Shown here: positions 25,309-35,358 of the stretch, one piece after another
How positions within the stretch are numbered: the first letter of the stretch is position 1
Layout: each line of letters starts with the position of its first letter
Source of the DNA: Helichrysum umbraculigerum
Taxonomy: Eukaryota > Streptophyta > Magnoliopsida > Asterales > Asteraceae
NCBI GenBank assembly: GCA_949592205.1
Contig: CATIUR010000001.1
Location: 263,350,250-263,414,249 of the forward strand
Direction: 5' to 3'
Length of the DNA: 64,000 nt
The notes under the pieces: generated by a model
The model's database searches: none
What the model saw: only the letters and a program-made list of their open reading frames with translations
Told to the model about the DNA's origin: nothing
Made by a program: the position numbers and the translations under genes

Positions 25309-25581
25309 TCACTTCATCCATACGCCGTATGGATTCCATACGCCGTATGGATCAGAATTTCCAACTTTTTCACCATCGATCACCATTCTTCAACTTTTCT
25401 TATTTTTAACTTATTTTCTTCAATTCTCGCACGTTTTCAGTTTCTTTTCCGATTCAAGCTCCAGAAAATTCCTAAATGCAAATATGAACGAATTGAGTAT
25501 CGAATTCAAAACAAATGCATAAGAAATTAATCAAACCAAGGGGTAATTAGTACTATAAATAGCACATTTTGGCGTTCATCA
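25309..25581 (-). repeat. Athila 3' LTR (left copy), part 2
   Basis: Remainder of the Athila LTR split by Tekay, resuming after the duplicated CCGGC (25304-25308) and ending GGCGTTCATCA. Relative to the right LTR it has an 18-bp insertion that adds one extra CCATACGCCGTATGG-type dyad near 25320-25350. Confidence 0.92.
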
Positions 25582-25583
25582 AA

Positions 25584-25618
25584 CATCCCCCACTTGAATC
25601 CTACTTGTCCTCAAGTAG
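25584..25618 (-). other. Athila polypurine tract with adjacent hairpin
   Basis: Plus CATCCCCCACTTG (25584-25596) reads CAAGTGGGGGATG on the minus strand and abuts the LTR. Directly upstream in element orientation, 25601-25618 is a perfect hairpin, CTACTTG-AGGA-CAAGTAG. A related hairpin-PPT pair occurs at 26535-26574. Confidence 0.8.
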
Positions 25619-26914
25619 ACTAGTAATTCAAAACTTTAAATATGAACGGCAAACAATGGATAAAAGGACTTACAAACTACATAGCATTCGACAAACCAAA
25701 TTTTCATCTTAAAATCGATTCTTCCTTAAAACTCAGCAATCAAGAAACTCTACATGGGAAGCCATTCTAACATATTATTATTACACATAAAAGATAATTC
25801 ACTCAGATTACCGATATTGTTGTCCACTTAAACAATCTAAATTTCAGAGATTGAGCTTAACTTATTATTATTATAGCAGGCCTTACCCTTGATTTTCAAT
25901 AGCAAAATACTCTCATATAGATAACGTGTCACAATTCTCCAAATAATGAACATCCAAATAAATCAATCATTTTTCAAACCAAGACATTGGTGACAGTTAT
26001 GTACCTTAGTACAACAGAGCGACATAACTTGGCTTTGGTTTTTCAATTTATGAGTCTTTTGTACTCATTTATTTTTATCTATTTTGATATCAAATATACT
26101 GACGGAAACCAGGTCTGTACTTACGTACAACAGAGGAGACAACACCCAGTATATTCCCAAATGATGATTATCAGGATCCTAAAATTATGGATTATAACAC
26201 GCTATCATACAAGAATTAAGACTAAAGTCATACCTTGCTAAAAGATCCTCATAGGATAAATCCCTACTTAATTCATTACATTTCTTACTAGCTCAATAAC
26301 CTTCATATACATTGCCTATCGATACATCATAAGATGAACTATCTAATATTTAAAATTAAATTCATATAATTCCTTGCATTCCCAAACTGTGTTACACGAT
26401 TACTGAACTTTACAAAGAAAACAATTTTAAAACAAAAATTTGGGTTGAAAAATGACTAATACGTAGAATGCCTCTTAACCTCAATATTTTTCAATAGCTA
26501 CCATTCATAAATTAGGGACAATTAGACTTCTTTTCCCCCATCCCCCACTTAGAAACATGCAATGTCCTCATTGCAAAAGTAAATAAAAACAAAGGGAATA
26601 GAAAAGAAGTGAAACAGAAAACTCCCATGATTTGAAGGATAATAGCTTGAAAGACTTCATTCAGAAATAAAATACAACAGCACACTTCCGTAGGCAACAC
26701 GATTGCATTTAGCACATGCAATAAGCCTTTAAACCCCTCGGTATCCCGAGTGGACGAGTTGTAGTCTCGTGAGGGTTTCCAAAGAACACACCCACAAAGT
26801 TCAAACCTGCAAACAAAAACAATAAAACAGAAAACAAATTAACAAAATAACGGGTTGTCTCCCGAAAGTGCTTTTGTTTATTACGTCGGTAAGCTCGACA
26901 TCTTGCTTCACCAC
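25619..26914 (-). other. Athila 3' non-coding region
   Basis: About 1.3 kb between the pol stop and the LTR. No env-like ORF is present on the minus strand; the plus-strand ORFs are short and unsupported. It holds the second hairpin-PPT module at 26535-26574. Typical Athila text follows the pol end (CGGGTTGTCTCCCGAAAG at about 26851). Confidence 0.7.
26535..26574 (-). other. Second, internal PPT-like tract with AGGA-loop hairpin
   Basis: Plus CCCCCATCCCCCACTT (26535-26550) followed by GCAATGTCCTCATTGC (26559-26574). On the minus strand this is the hairpin GCAATG-AGGA-CATTGC, a short spacer, then AAGTGGGGGATGGGGG. The layout copies that of the LTR-adjacent PPT 950 bp away, with the same AGGA loop but a different stem. 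Confidence 0.6.
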
Positions 26915-29900
26915 TTAATTCAAATCCATCTCCAAATCACGCTTGGAGTCCCTTATATCACCATAGTACTTCTTCACTCTACTTCCATTAACCTTGAAAG
27001 TTTTTCCAGAATATCCTTGCAAATCAACAGCTCCAAACGGATAAACTTTGTCAACAACAAATGGGCCAGTCCAGCGTGTTTTTAATTTTCCTGGAAACAT
27101 ATGCAATCTAGAACTATACAACAGAACTTTATCACCCTTCTCGAATGTATGGTTCGACTTAAGACGAGCATCATGCCATTTCTTAGTTCGCTCCTTGAAC
27201 AATCTCGAATTGTCATAAGCATTTATTCTTAATTCATCCAACTCGTTTAACTGTTCCATTCTTTCCTTTCCAGCTAACTTCTCATCAAGATTGCACTTCT
27301 GTAAAGCCCAATATGCTTTATGCTCTAACTCAAAAGGTAAATGACAAGCTTTTCCATAAACAAGGCGATAAGGTGTTGTTCCAACTGACGACTTAAATGC
27401 TGTTCGTGCTGCCCATAATGCATCATCCAACTTGTATGACCAATTCTTAGGATTTCCTTCAACTGAACGTTCTAAAATACGCTTAAACCCTCTATTAGTC
27501 ACTTCCACTTGACCACTCGTCTGTGGATGATAAGCAGTTGAAAACTTATGTCTAACTCCGTACTTTCGCAGCACTTTTTCCAATTGCAGATTTGTGAAAT
27601 GTGTCCCTCGATCACTAATCAAAGCTTTTGGTGCTCCAAAGCGCAAAAATAACTGCTTAAGAAAATTTACCACAACGCGAGCATCATTTGTGGGTAATGC
27701 CTTCGCTTCGGCCCACTTAGAAACATAGTCCACAGCCACAATGATGTATTTGTTTCCATTGCTAGGTAGAAACGGGCCCATAAAGTCTATACCCCATACA
27801 TCAAAAATCTCGCTTACCATAATTGGATTTTGCAACATTTCATCCTTCTTTGAAATTCTTCCAGTACGTTGGCAGGCATCGCATTCCTTCACATACTTGA
27901 ATGCATCCTTATAAACTGTTGGCCAATAAAAACCTGCCTCGAACACTTTCCTTGCAGTGTAGTTTGGACCATGATGTCCTCCAGCCGAACCATCATGACA
28001 GTGCTCTAAGATAATATCACATTCCTCTCCAGCTACACATCGTCGGACAATTCCGTCAGCACACTGTCTGAACAAATATGGATCTTCCCAAAAGTAATAC
28101 CGTAAAGATGAGAGAAACCTCTTTCTTTGGTTGAAGTCCAATCCGGGTGGCAGAGTCTTTGTAACTAGAAAGTTTGCAATATCCGCGAACCATGGAAATT
28201 CATTCAGAATTGCTTTCAACAAGCTTTCATCAGGAAACTTATCTAGAATTTCCGTTTCATCCAACTTATCCAATTCTGAATTTTCCAGTCTTGATAGATG
28301 ATCTGCAGCCAGATTTTCTGCTCCCTTCTTATCACGAATCTCAATGTCAAACTCCTGCAATAACAAAATCCATCGCAACAACCTTAGTTTTGCATCTTGT
28401 TTTCCAAACAAGTATCTTAATGCAGAGTGATCGGTAAAAACAACAATTTTTGACAGGACCAGGTAAGAGCGAAACTTATCAAACGCAAAAACAACAGCAA
28501 GCAATTCCTTCTCAGTCGTAGTGTAATTCTCATGTGCACTCGTCAAAGTCTTGCTTGCGTAATACATAGGTTGAAACTTCTTATCAACCATCTGACCTAA
28601 AACTGCTCCCACAGCGTAATCACTGGCGTCACACATCAATTCAAATGGAAGATCCCAATTCGGACTTATCATAATTGGTGCAGATACCAATTTCTCCTTT
28701 AAAATCTTGAACGCATCTTGGCACTCTTTTGAAAACTCGAACTTAGCTTCCTTTTCCAACAACTTGTTCATAGGACGTGCTATCTTTGAAAAATCCTTGA
28801 TGAATCTCCTATAGAACCCAGCATGTCCTAAGAAACTTCGTATTCCTTTAACATTTGTCGGATGAGGTAGCTTTGCTATCGCCTCAATCTTCGCTTGATC
28901 AACTTCAATACCAGCTCTCAAAATTTTATGCCCCAACACAACTCCTTCTCGTACCATAAAATGACACTTTTCCCAATTTAAAACGAGATTTGAACTCTCA
29001 CACCTTTGCAACATCCTCTTTAAATTCATCAGAAACTTATCAAAGGAATCTCCAAACACAGAGAAGTCATCCATGAATATTTCCATGCCGTCTTCTACCA
29101 TATCATGGAATATTGCCATCATGCACCGTTGAAATGTGGCGGGTGCGTTACACAGACCGAAAGGCATTCTCCGATAAGCAAAAGTTCCGAATGGGCAGGT
29201 GAAAGTAGTCTTATCTTGATCATTTGCATCAATTGGGATTTGGAAGTACCCGGAGAATCCATCTAGAAAGCAATAATATTCTTTTCCAGCTAGACGTTCC
29301 AGCATCTGATCAATGAACGGTAAAGGAAAGTGATCCTTGCGTGTCGCATCATTCAGCTTTCTATAATCGATACAGACCCTCCATCCAGTAACAGTTCTTG
29401 TGGGAATTAATTCATTCTTCTCATTAGCAACCACTGTTATACCTCCCTTTTTTGGCACAACATGAATGGGGCTGACCCATGGACTATCAGAAATCGGGTA
29501 TATCAATCCAGAGTCAAGCAATTTAATGATTTCCTTCCTCACAACATCCGTAACCTTAGGATTTAATCGTCTTAAGGGTTGCACAACTGGTTTGAAATCA
29601 GACTCCATAAGGATCTTGTGCGTACAATATGATGGGCTAATTCCCTTGATGTCACCAATCGTCCATGCTATAGCATGCTTATGTTCCTTCAGAACTTTTA
29701 GCAGACTTTCTTTTTCGTTTGCTGATAGCTTGGATGAAATGATAACTGGCAAATCCGACTCTCCTTGTAGGTATGCATACTCCAAATGGGTCGGTAAATC
29801 TTTCAATTCTAACCTTGGTGGTTCTTCAAAAGAAGATTTACATGCCAACACCTCTTCTCGTGAGCAGGGAATCCCATGCATAGTGATGTGAGTCTCTTTC

Positions 29901-31189
29901 TTGACTAAAATACCATTAGTCTCAACCGATTCTTCATTCTCAGTCAGCTGATTACCTTCTACTTCCTCATCACTCTCGAACTCTAACTCCTCAAGCATTT
30001 TATCGAACTCTTCAATATCCCTAATTGCTTCTATGCTTCCCGTCCATCCTTCCAGAATCATTGGATCTAGATCTTCATCTTCCATGAGACTTTGAAGGAA
30101 TTCTTCATCATCATTCATTTCTCTGGCACTTACAAAGTAGCAAGTGTCATCAACTGCAGCAGGATATCGCATTGATTTGTTGACATCAAACACTACTTCA
30201 TCTTCTCCTAACCTAAGAGTGATTTTTCTATCATGAACATCAATCAATGCCCTTGCAGTAGCTAGAAAAGGTCTTCCCAAAATGATAGGTACCTTTTTAT
30301 CTTCAACCATGTCCAGAATGATGAAATCACACGGAAAAACAAACCTATCCACCTTAACTAGCACATTCTCTACCATACCCCGAGGATATTGAACCGAACG
30401 ATCTGCTAACTCAATGCACATTCTAATTGGCTTTGGTTCCCCTAACTTAAGTCTGGCATACATTGTATAAGGCATTATTGATATGCTTGCCCCCAAGTCA
30501 GCCAATGCATGAGTAAGGTCTAAACTTCCAATCAGACAAGGAAGGGTAATACTCCCAGGGTCTTTCATTTTCGGTGGAAGTTTATTTTGCATAAATGTTG
30601 AACATCTCTCGTTCATCGTCACCGTGGTCGCCTCTGACAACTTGCTCTTATTAGTTAAAAGTTCCTTCAGATACTTTGCATACTTTGGCATTTGAGCAAT
30701 GGCTTCCACGAATGGGATGTTAATGTGCAGTTGCTTCAGATTCTCTAGGAACTGGTGGTATTGAGCATCATCTTTCCCTCTTCTCAAAGCTGCTGGATAA
30801 GGTGGCTGCGGTGCATGCTCCTTAGCATATTGCTTATCTCTTGCAATTTGTTCAGCCTCAGTGTCCACCTTGGGACTTTCCACAACTTCTACTTCCTTCT
30901 CTTTCTGCGGTAGAGGTTGAGAAACAGGTTTCTTCTTTGGAATGGGGTCTTCAAAACCCCTTCCACTCCGGGTGATCACTGCTTTCGCCTGATCCCGTGG
31001 ATTGGTCTCAGTGTATCCAGGTAGGGTCCCAGGGAATCTTTCTTGAAGAACTTCGGCTATGTTGGAAACATTCCCTTCAATTTGCTTAATCGCAGCTCCT
31101 TGGTTTCTCAATGCAGCGTCGGTGGCATCCATTCTTTGTCCAGAACTCGTAATGAATTTCTCATTGGACGTGAGAAACTTACCCATCAT
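26915..31189 (-). CDS. pol: Athila gag C-terminus and pol polyprotein (PR-RT-RH-INT)
   Basis: An open frame of 1,424 codons from Met 31189 to the stop at 26915. Upstream of Met the same frame is open for 40 more codons to a single TGA (31312-31310) that separates it from gag, so Met 31189 is not necessarily the native start. Domains in order: a Lys/Pro/Gln-rich gag tail (residues 60-150); protease with DLGASISIMPY at about 237 and ILGRPFLATARALIDV at about 304; RT with RVCIDYRKLNDAT, GFSGYFQIPI and the catalytic FMDDFSVFG; RNase H beginning LMCDASDYAVGAVLG; integrase HHCC zinc domain (H-x4-H, C-x2-C in ECDACQRTG); and a DDE core with GIDFMGPF, ISDRGTHF and SGQVEVTNRG. All catalytic residues that can be checked are present. 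There is no chromodomain, as expected for Athila. It would copy and integrate the element's cDNA. Confidence 0.93.
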   Translation of the reverse strand: MMGKFLTSNEKFITSSGQRMDATDAALRNQGAAIKQIEGNVSNIAEVLQERFPGTLPGYTETNPRDQAKAVITRSGRGFEDPIPKKKPVSQPLPQKEKEVEVVESPKVDTEAEQIARDKQYAKEHAPQPPYPAALRRGKDDAQYHQFLENLKQLHINIPFVEAIAQMPKYAKYLKELLTNKSKLSEATTVTMNERCSTFMQNKLPPKMKDPGSITLPCLIGSLDLTHALADLGASISIMPYTMYARLKLGEPKPIRMCIELADRSVQYPRGMVENVLVKVDRFVFPCDFIILDMVEDKKVPIILGRPFLATARALIDVHDRKITLRLGEDEVVFDVNKSMRYPAAVDDTCYFVSAREMNDDEEFLQSLMEDEDLDPMILEGWTGSIEAIRDIEEFDKMLEELEFESDEEVEGNQLTENEESVETNGILVKKETHITMHGIPCSREEVLACKSSFEEPPRLELKDLPTHLEYAYLQGESDLPVIISSKLSANEKESLLKVLKEHKHAIAWTIGDIKGISPSYCTHKILMESDFKPVVQPLRRLNPKVTDVVRKEIIKLLDSGLIYPISDSPWVSPIHVVPKKGGITVVANEKNELIPTRTVTGWRVCIDYRKLNDATRKDHFPLPFIDQMLERLAGKEYYCFLDGFSGYFQIPIDANDQDKTTFTCPFGTFAYRRMPFGLCNAPATFQRCMMAIFHDMVEDGMEIFMDDFSVFGDSFDKFLMNLKRMLQRCESSNLVLNWEKCHFMVREGVVLGHKILRAGIEVDQAKIEAIAKLPHPTNVKGIRSFLGHAGFYRRFIKDFSKIARPMNKLLEKEAKFEFSKECQDAFKILKEKLVSAPIMISPNWDLPFELMCDASDYAVGAVLGQMVDKKFQPMYYASKTLTSAHENYTTTEKELLAVVFAFDKFRSYLVLSKIVVFTDHSALRYLFGKQDAKLRLLRWILLLQEFDIEIRDKKGAENLAADHLSRLENSELDKLDETEILDKFPDESLLKAILNEFPWFADIANFLVTKTLPPGLDFNQRKRFLSSLRYYFWEDPYLFRQCADGIVRRCVAGEECDIILEHCHDGSAGGHHGPNYTARKVFEAGFYWPTVYKDAFKYVKECDACQRTGRISKKDEMLQNPIMVSEIFDVWGIDFMGPFLPSNGNKYIIVAVDYVSKWAEAKALPTNDARVVVNFLKQLFLRFGAPKALISDRGTHFTNLQLEKVLRKYGVRHKFSTAYHPQTSGQVEVTNRGFKRILERSVEGNPKNWSYKLDDALWAARTAFKSSVGTTPYRLVYGKACHLPFELEHKAYWALQKCNLDEKLAGKERMEQLNELDELRINAYDNSRLFKERTKKWHDARLKSNHTFEKGDKVLLYSSRLHMFPGKLKTRWTGPFVVDKVYPFGAVDLQGYSGKTFKVNGSRVKKYYGDIRDSKRDLEMDLN

Positions 31190-31309
31190 TTCTTCTAAAT
31201 TAGCTTGCTTGTCTGAAGATGAGGCACCTGGCTGCTCCTTGGTGAAAAATCCAGGTTGAGTTTGGCGAAACGGTTGCCCTCCATCTTTGTATGGTCTCCT
31301 GAAGAAGTT

Positions 31310-32401
31310 TCAACCGCCCTGACGATATGGTGCTTGAGCTTCTCCATACTTGACTTCCTCAGTCTGTTCTCCCGTTCGCGTCTCAGGGCAATCCTTTACT
31401 AAATGGCTTCCTCCACAGTTGTCGCATCCCACTTGAATAGCATGGACAGTCTCAGTAACCTTCTTGATATCTCTGCCCATGTTATCTAGTTTAGCGGTGA
31501 TGGCTGCAAATCCATCTTCATCATTCACAGACCTCTTCCGTCTAGAAGTGCCATCATCCCATAACTGAGAGTGTTTCGCTTGGTCGCGAATGGCAGTCAA
31601 AGCATCACGAGGAACTTTCTTGGGAATAGGCCCTTGGGAATCCAGTTGCTGTCTCGTGGCACGATCCACTCCTTTATAGAAAATACTCACGACTTGCTGA
31701 TCGTTCAGGTCGTGCTGCGGGCACTTATGCATCAAGTCCTTATATCTCTCCCAAGCTTGGTGTAGTGACTCATCCATTTCCTGCTTGAAATTTCTGATCT
31801 CGTCAATCATCTTTGAAGTTTTGGAAGGAGGACAATACATCTTCAGAAACTTAGTGCGAAGGTCTTCCCATGTGGTTATGGATCCAGCTGGCTCGTTTTG
31901 AATCCATCTCTTTGCAGCTCCCTTGAGTGTGATTGGGAATACCCTGAGCATAACTTGATCGCGTGTGATGTTAGGAACGTTGAACATATCGGCTATCTCA
32001 ACGATTTTCTCCACATGATCATTAGCATCCTCTCTTTCTTCTCCTCGGAAAGGGTTCTCCCTAAGCTCCTTGAGAAACTGTCCCTTGATTTCAAACTCCA
32101 CATCTTGTGCAATCGCTGGCCTTACTACCCCAGTGCCACGGTCATTACGCATCCGACTCGAATACTCTTCGAGTGTTATGTTGGCGATATCTTCTGCCAT
32201 TGCGTCTCTTGGGTTTCCCTGATTGATCGGAGGTTCGAATAAGGACCGAAGATACTCTCCAAAATCCCCTTCTAAATATGACGGAAGGTTGTGGTGTAAA
32301 CTTGAGTTGGGTGGTACAGAAGCAAACCGTCTTCTCTGACGAAAAACACTTTCAGGATCTTCAAAAGGATCAGCGATATGAGGATTCCTTGATCGGGTCA
32401 T
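31310..32401 (-). CDS. gag: Athila gag, N-terminal part
   Basis: 363 residues from ATG 32401 (MTRSRNPHIADPFEDPES) to TGA 31312-31310. It contains the Ty3/gypsy capsid domain (about residues 130-240: IVEIADMFNVPNITRDQVML, GAAKRWIQNEP, LRTKFLKMYCPPSK, DESLHQAWERYKDLMHKCP). A zinc knuckle, CDNCGGSHLVKDC, follows near residue 330, with the C-x2-C-x3-H-x4-C spacing seen in Athila elements. The stop lies between GGC-GGT and AAC-TTC in a frame that continues open for 1,464 codons. It is best read as one nonsense change, for example CGA to TGA, and less likely as a programmed readthrough stop. Confidence 0.92.
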   Translation of the reverse strand: MTRSRNPHIADPFEDPESVFRQRRRFASVPPNSSLHHNLPSYLEGDFGEYLRSLFEPPINQGNPRDAMAEDIANITLEEYSSRMRNDRGTGVVRPAIAQDVEFEIKGQFLKELRENPFRGEEREDANDHVEKIVEIADMFNVPNITRDQVMLRVFPITLKGAAKRWIQNEPAGSITTWEDLRTKFLKMYCPPSKTSKMIDEIRNFKQEMDESLHQAWERYKDLMHKCPQHDLNDQQVVSIFYKGVDRATRQQLDSQGPIPKKVPRDALTAIRDQAKHSQLWDDGTSRRKRSVNDEDGFAAITAKLDNMGRDIKKVTETVHAIQVGCDNCGGSHLVKDCPETRTGEQTEEVKYGEAQAPYRQGG

Positions 32402-32571
32402 AAACTTCCTGTGATATGATTCCCGAATCAGTAGAACAAGACTCTAAATGAATTACTTACTAAACAACCCTAAACACAAAAATAAAATTCGAAAAATAAA
32501 TAAAACAGAACTGAACTTAAATAACAATATACAAAGATCAAATTCCAATTTGTCAAATTAAAACAAACCGC
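32402..32571 (-). other. Athila 5' untranslated leader
   Basis: 170 bp between the primer binding site and the gag ATG; AT-rich, no ORF. Confidence 0.75.
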
Positions 32572-32589
32572 TCCCCGGCAGCGGCGCCA
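32572..32589 (-). other. Athila primer binding site (tRNA-Asp type)
   Basis: The minus strand reads TGGCGCCGCTGCCGGGGA, which as recalled differs by one base from the tRNA-Asp complement used by Athila elements. It starts six bases inside the 5' LTR (32596). Confidence 0.9.
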
Positions 32590-32595
32590 AAAACT

Positions 32596-34064
32596 TGATG
32601 TCATGTAAACGGGGTTTTATTTTAAAATGGAAAATACCTAACTTACTATACACAACACAGGCAAGAATACCTGATCATATATAGTATAGCTCAGTAAGTC
32701 CGAGTCGAACACAGGGAACGGATGTCAATATCAACAAATTGGAAATTGCTACAATTAATTTAAGCAGTAAAAGTGGAGACGTTTTAGCTCCAATCGAACA
32801 AATGAGTAACAATTATAAAAGAAATGATTTATTAAATAAAACTAAATTATTAAAATAAAGAAATACTAAAATAACTTAATTAAAATAAAAGATTAAATCC
32901 AAATGGTAAAAGAAATACAATTGTTTAGACTAGTTTCCTCAGAATCCGATTATCACTTTACTGAATTGCAGATATGTGGATCTTATTGTGACATGACAAA
33001 TATACCAATTATCCTTACAAGATTAATTGATTAAACACAATCAAGAAAGATATGAAGTTGTTTTCAACCCGCTAACAGTTCAATTTAACGTTATCCACCG
33101 AATTGTGTTATGGATTAAAACTACACCGTTTATATGATTTACCCTTATAACTTGAATCAACAAAGTCTATAACTATTACTAGTTATCACATTCATTGCTA
33201 ACTCTTAATGATAATCGATCCTAGCCTATCAAACTCAATCTATTTAGTGATAATTATCAATTTAAAACCAACAATCACCAATAATGACCAATCAATAAAG
33301 AACTCAATCATAAATCAATGGATCACCACGCTAGGTTATCATCAAGATTCAACAATTAAACATGGATCTTCGAATAAACATATAAACATTCATAAAAACC
33401 AAAATAATCCGCAATTCAATAATCAAATCATCATCTGAGTATGATCATCTAAACAATTGTAAATAGAACTTAGCCAATCATAATTTCACAAAAAATCAGA
33501 TTCAATATCATATCTATAATCATAATCAAATGAAAGATATAAACGAAATCAAACCGAAAATGTCGAATAACAATTTGAAGAACAAAAGCCCTTGATTCCT
33601 TTAGCTTTAATCCCCCCAAATGCCTCTGGAAAATGGGGTTTTTGTTGAGAGAATCGTCTGGAAAAAAGTGGTGAAGAGTTGTGCAAAATGAAAGCAAAAT
33701 AGAGTTTTTAGGGTTTCTGCCGAATCAATCCATACGCCGTATGGAATTCCATACGCCGTATGGATTGAAAAGCCCATGGATCTGACCCGCGTCTTCTGGC
33801 GGCCCGGCTCACTTCATCCATACGCCGTATGGATCAGAATTTCCAACTTTTTCACCATCGATCACCATTCTTCAACTTTTCTTATTTTTAACTTATTTTC
33901 TTCAATTCTCGCACGTTTTCAGTTTCTTTTCCGATTCAAGCTCCAGAAAATTCCTAAATGCAAATATGAACGAATTGAGTATCGAATTCAAAACAAATGC
34001 ATAAGAAATTAATCAAACCAAGGGGTAATTAGTACTATAAAATAGCACATTTTGGTGTTCATCA
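32596..34064 (-). repeat. Athila 5' LTR (right copy)
   Basis: Uninterrupted 1,469-bp LTR, TGATGTCATG...GGTGTTCATCA. It is the empty-site reference for the Tekay insertion: CTGGCGGCCCGGCTCAC runs through without a break at about 33796-33812. It carries three CCATACGCCGTATGG dyads at about 33728-33833. Confidence 0.95.
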
Positions 34065-34069
34065 TCAAA

Positions 34070-34752
34070 CATTACGGATTGAGAAACTTGAACAAGAAAT
34101 CTTTCTTTTGAAAGAAAAATTAGGTGATCAGGGGGAGAATGTCCACAATGATGATGATCAGGATGATGATAATGATCAAGGTGGAGATCAAGGATTGAAT
34201 GATCAAGGTGGAGATCATGGATTGAATGATGGTGATGGCATTGAACATTTTGATGATGATGATGATGATGATAATGGAGATTATGGAGATGATTTTGATG
34301 GTAATAATGATGATAATGATGGACATGATGGTGATCAGCATAATTTTTCTCTAGCACTCGTACTTGTTCCAAGCAATGACATGGAACCTATGTATGTTGA
34401 ACCAATGAGTGCTGTTCTTCCTGCTATGGTTATGTCTTCTGAACCAAGCTTTGGAGACATTGAGTTTGATGATCTAGGTGTCGAAAACTTAGATGCTGCA
34501 TATATTGGTGATATGTTTGATGATTCCAACACTGGTGGAACTTCTATGTTTGAGCTTGGAGAATCTTCAAGAAAGTTTGATCAAGAAGAGTTATCGGATA
34601 GTGTTGAAGAAGAAAAAGAGATTCTGTGTCCTACTCCATTGAATATTGAAGTTGATGATTTAATTCCATTCGTGGAATTATGCAATAATGGAGATTATGA
34701 GTTTGACGAATCTGATTCAGAGTTTCCACCAGGGTTTGAACTAGGTGATGAT
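34070..34752 (+). pseudogene. Copia extra ORF, segment 2 of 4 (acidic repeat region)
   Basis: Continues the extra ORF from 11049 after the Athila insertion. It opens with the rest of the coiled-coil (IEKLEQEIFLLKEKLG), then an extremely acidic Asp/Asn/Gly tract (34130-34340) with the repeat DQGGDQGLN / DQGGDHGLN, then a second acidic section (EELSDSVEEEKE, FDESDSEFPPGFELGDD). The 8-bp hAT target GTGATGAT at 34745-34752 ends the segment. Frame arithmetic: removing 11050-34069 (23,020 bp) brings frame 0 into frame 1, which is the frame used here. Confidence 0.8.
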
Positions 34753-35350
34753 TAGGGGTGTTCACTATTCGGACAAACCGAATTGTCCAATCGGACAATT
34801 TGGATTTGACTATTTGGTTCGGATAATTTGGTTTTTTGGATCGGTTTGGTTCAAAACCGAATATTTATTTTGGTTTTTGGATTGGTTTTGGTTACCAATG
34901 TAAAAACCAAATAGTCCAAAAAAACTGAATAGTAATATGTTTTGGTAATACTTTCAATATATGTACAAATTAATTAGGTTAATCACCCAATACTCTGCAT
35001 ACTTATACTATTATTAACTTTATTCATCGTTTATCACAAATTTCTCAACTATATCTTACTTTTGTCTTGCAAATTATTAATTTTTTGTCACGAATTTAAG
35101 AAACATGCTAATTAGTTTTGTTTGATAATCAAGTTTTTTAATTTTGTTTGAATGTTTTTATTATTAATATATGAAATCATAAACCGAATAGTAAAAACCG
35201 AATAAACCGAATAGTAATTAGGTTTGGTTTGGTTTGGTTTTTTAGTTATTCGGTTCGGTTCGGTTCGGTTTCAACTTTTCAAAACCGAAAACCGATCGGT
35301 TTTATCTATTAGGTTCGGTTTAAACCGAATTAACCGAATGAACACCCCTA
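34753..35350. mobile_element. hAT-type MITE in the copia extra ORF
   Basis: 598 bp between perfect 8-bp TSDs GTGATGAT (34745-34752 and 35351-35358), with terminal inverted repeats TAGGGGTGTTCA / TGAACACCCCTA. The interior is dominated by AACCGAAT and GGTTCGGTT words. No transposase. The insertion plus TSD is 606 bp (divisible by three), so the host frame continues on the other side; the element itself supplies stops. Confidence 0.92.
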
Positions 35351-35358
35351 GTGATGAT

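Larger units (their letters stand above)
11050..34064 (-). mobile_element. Athila-type Ty3/gypsy retrotransposon, carrying a nested Tekay element
   Basis: Full-length minus-strand LTR retrotransposon with both LTRs, a primer binding site, gag-pol, a polypurine tract and a TCAAA TSD. Without the nested Tekay insertion (12263-25308 including one TSD copy) it measures about 9.97 kb. Its LTRs (1,486 bp reassembled left, 1,469 bp right) differ by nine substitutions counted by eye (about 0.6%), plus an 18-bp and a 1-bp indel. That makes it a young insertion. There is no third, env-like ORF between pol and the 3' LTR. Lineage is called from the tRNA-Asp-type primer site, the DLGAS protease, and pol motifs typical of Athila. 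Confidence 0.93.

Noticed and set aside
29466..29891. 141-codon plus-strand ORF within Athila pol
   Set aside because: Antisense shadow of conserved pol coding on the minus strand.
34013..34372. 119-codon His-rich minus-strand ORF
   Set aside because: It is the antisense shadow of the GAT-rich acidic tract of the copia extra ORF; His runs come from ATGATG repeats.
34835..35330. Start of the ORF at 35224 as the true start of the downstream protein
   Set aside because: 35224-35350 is inside the hAT MITE; the host frame enters at 35359 from 34752.
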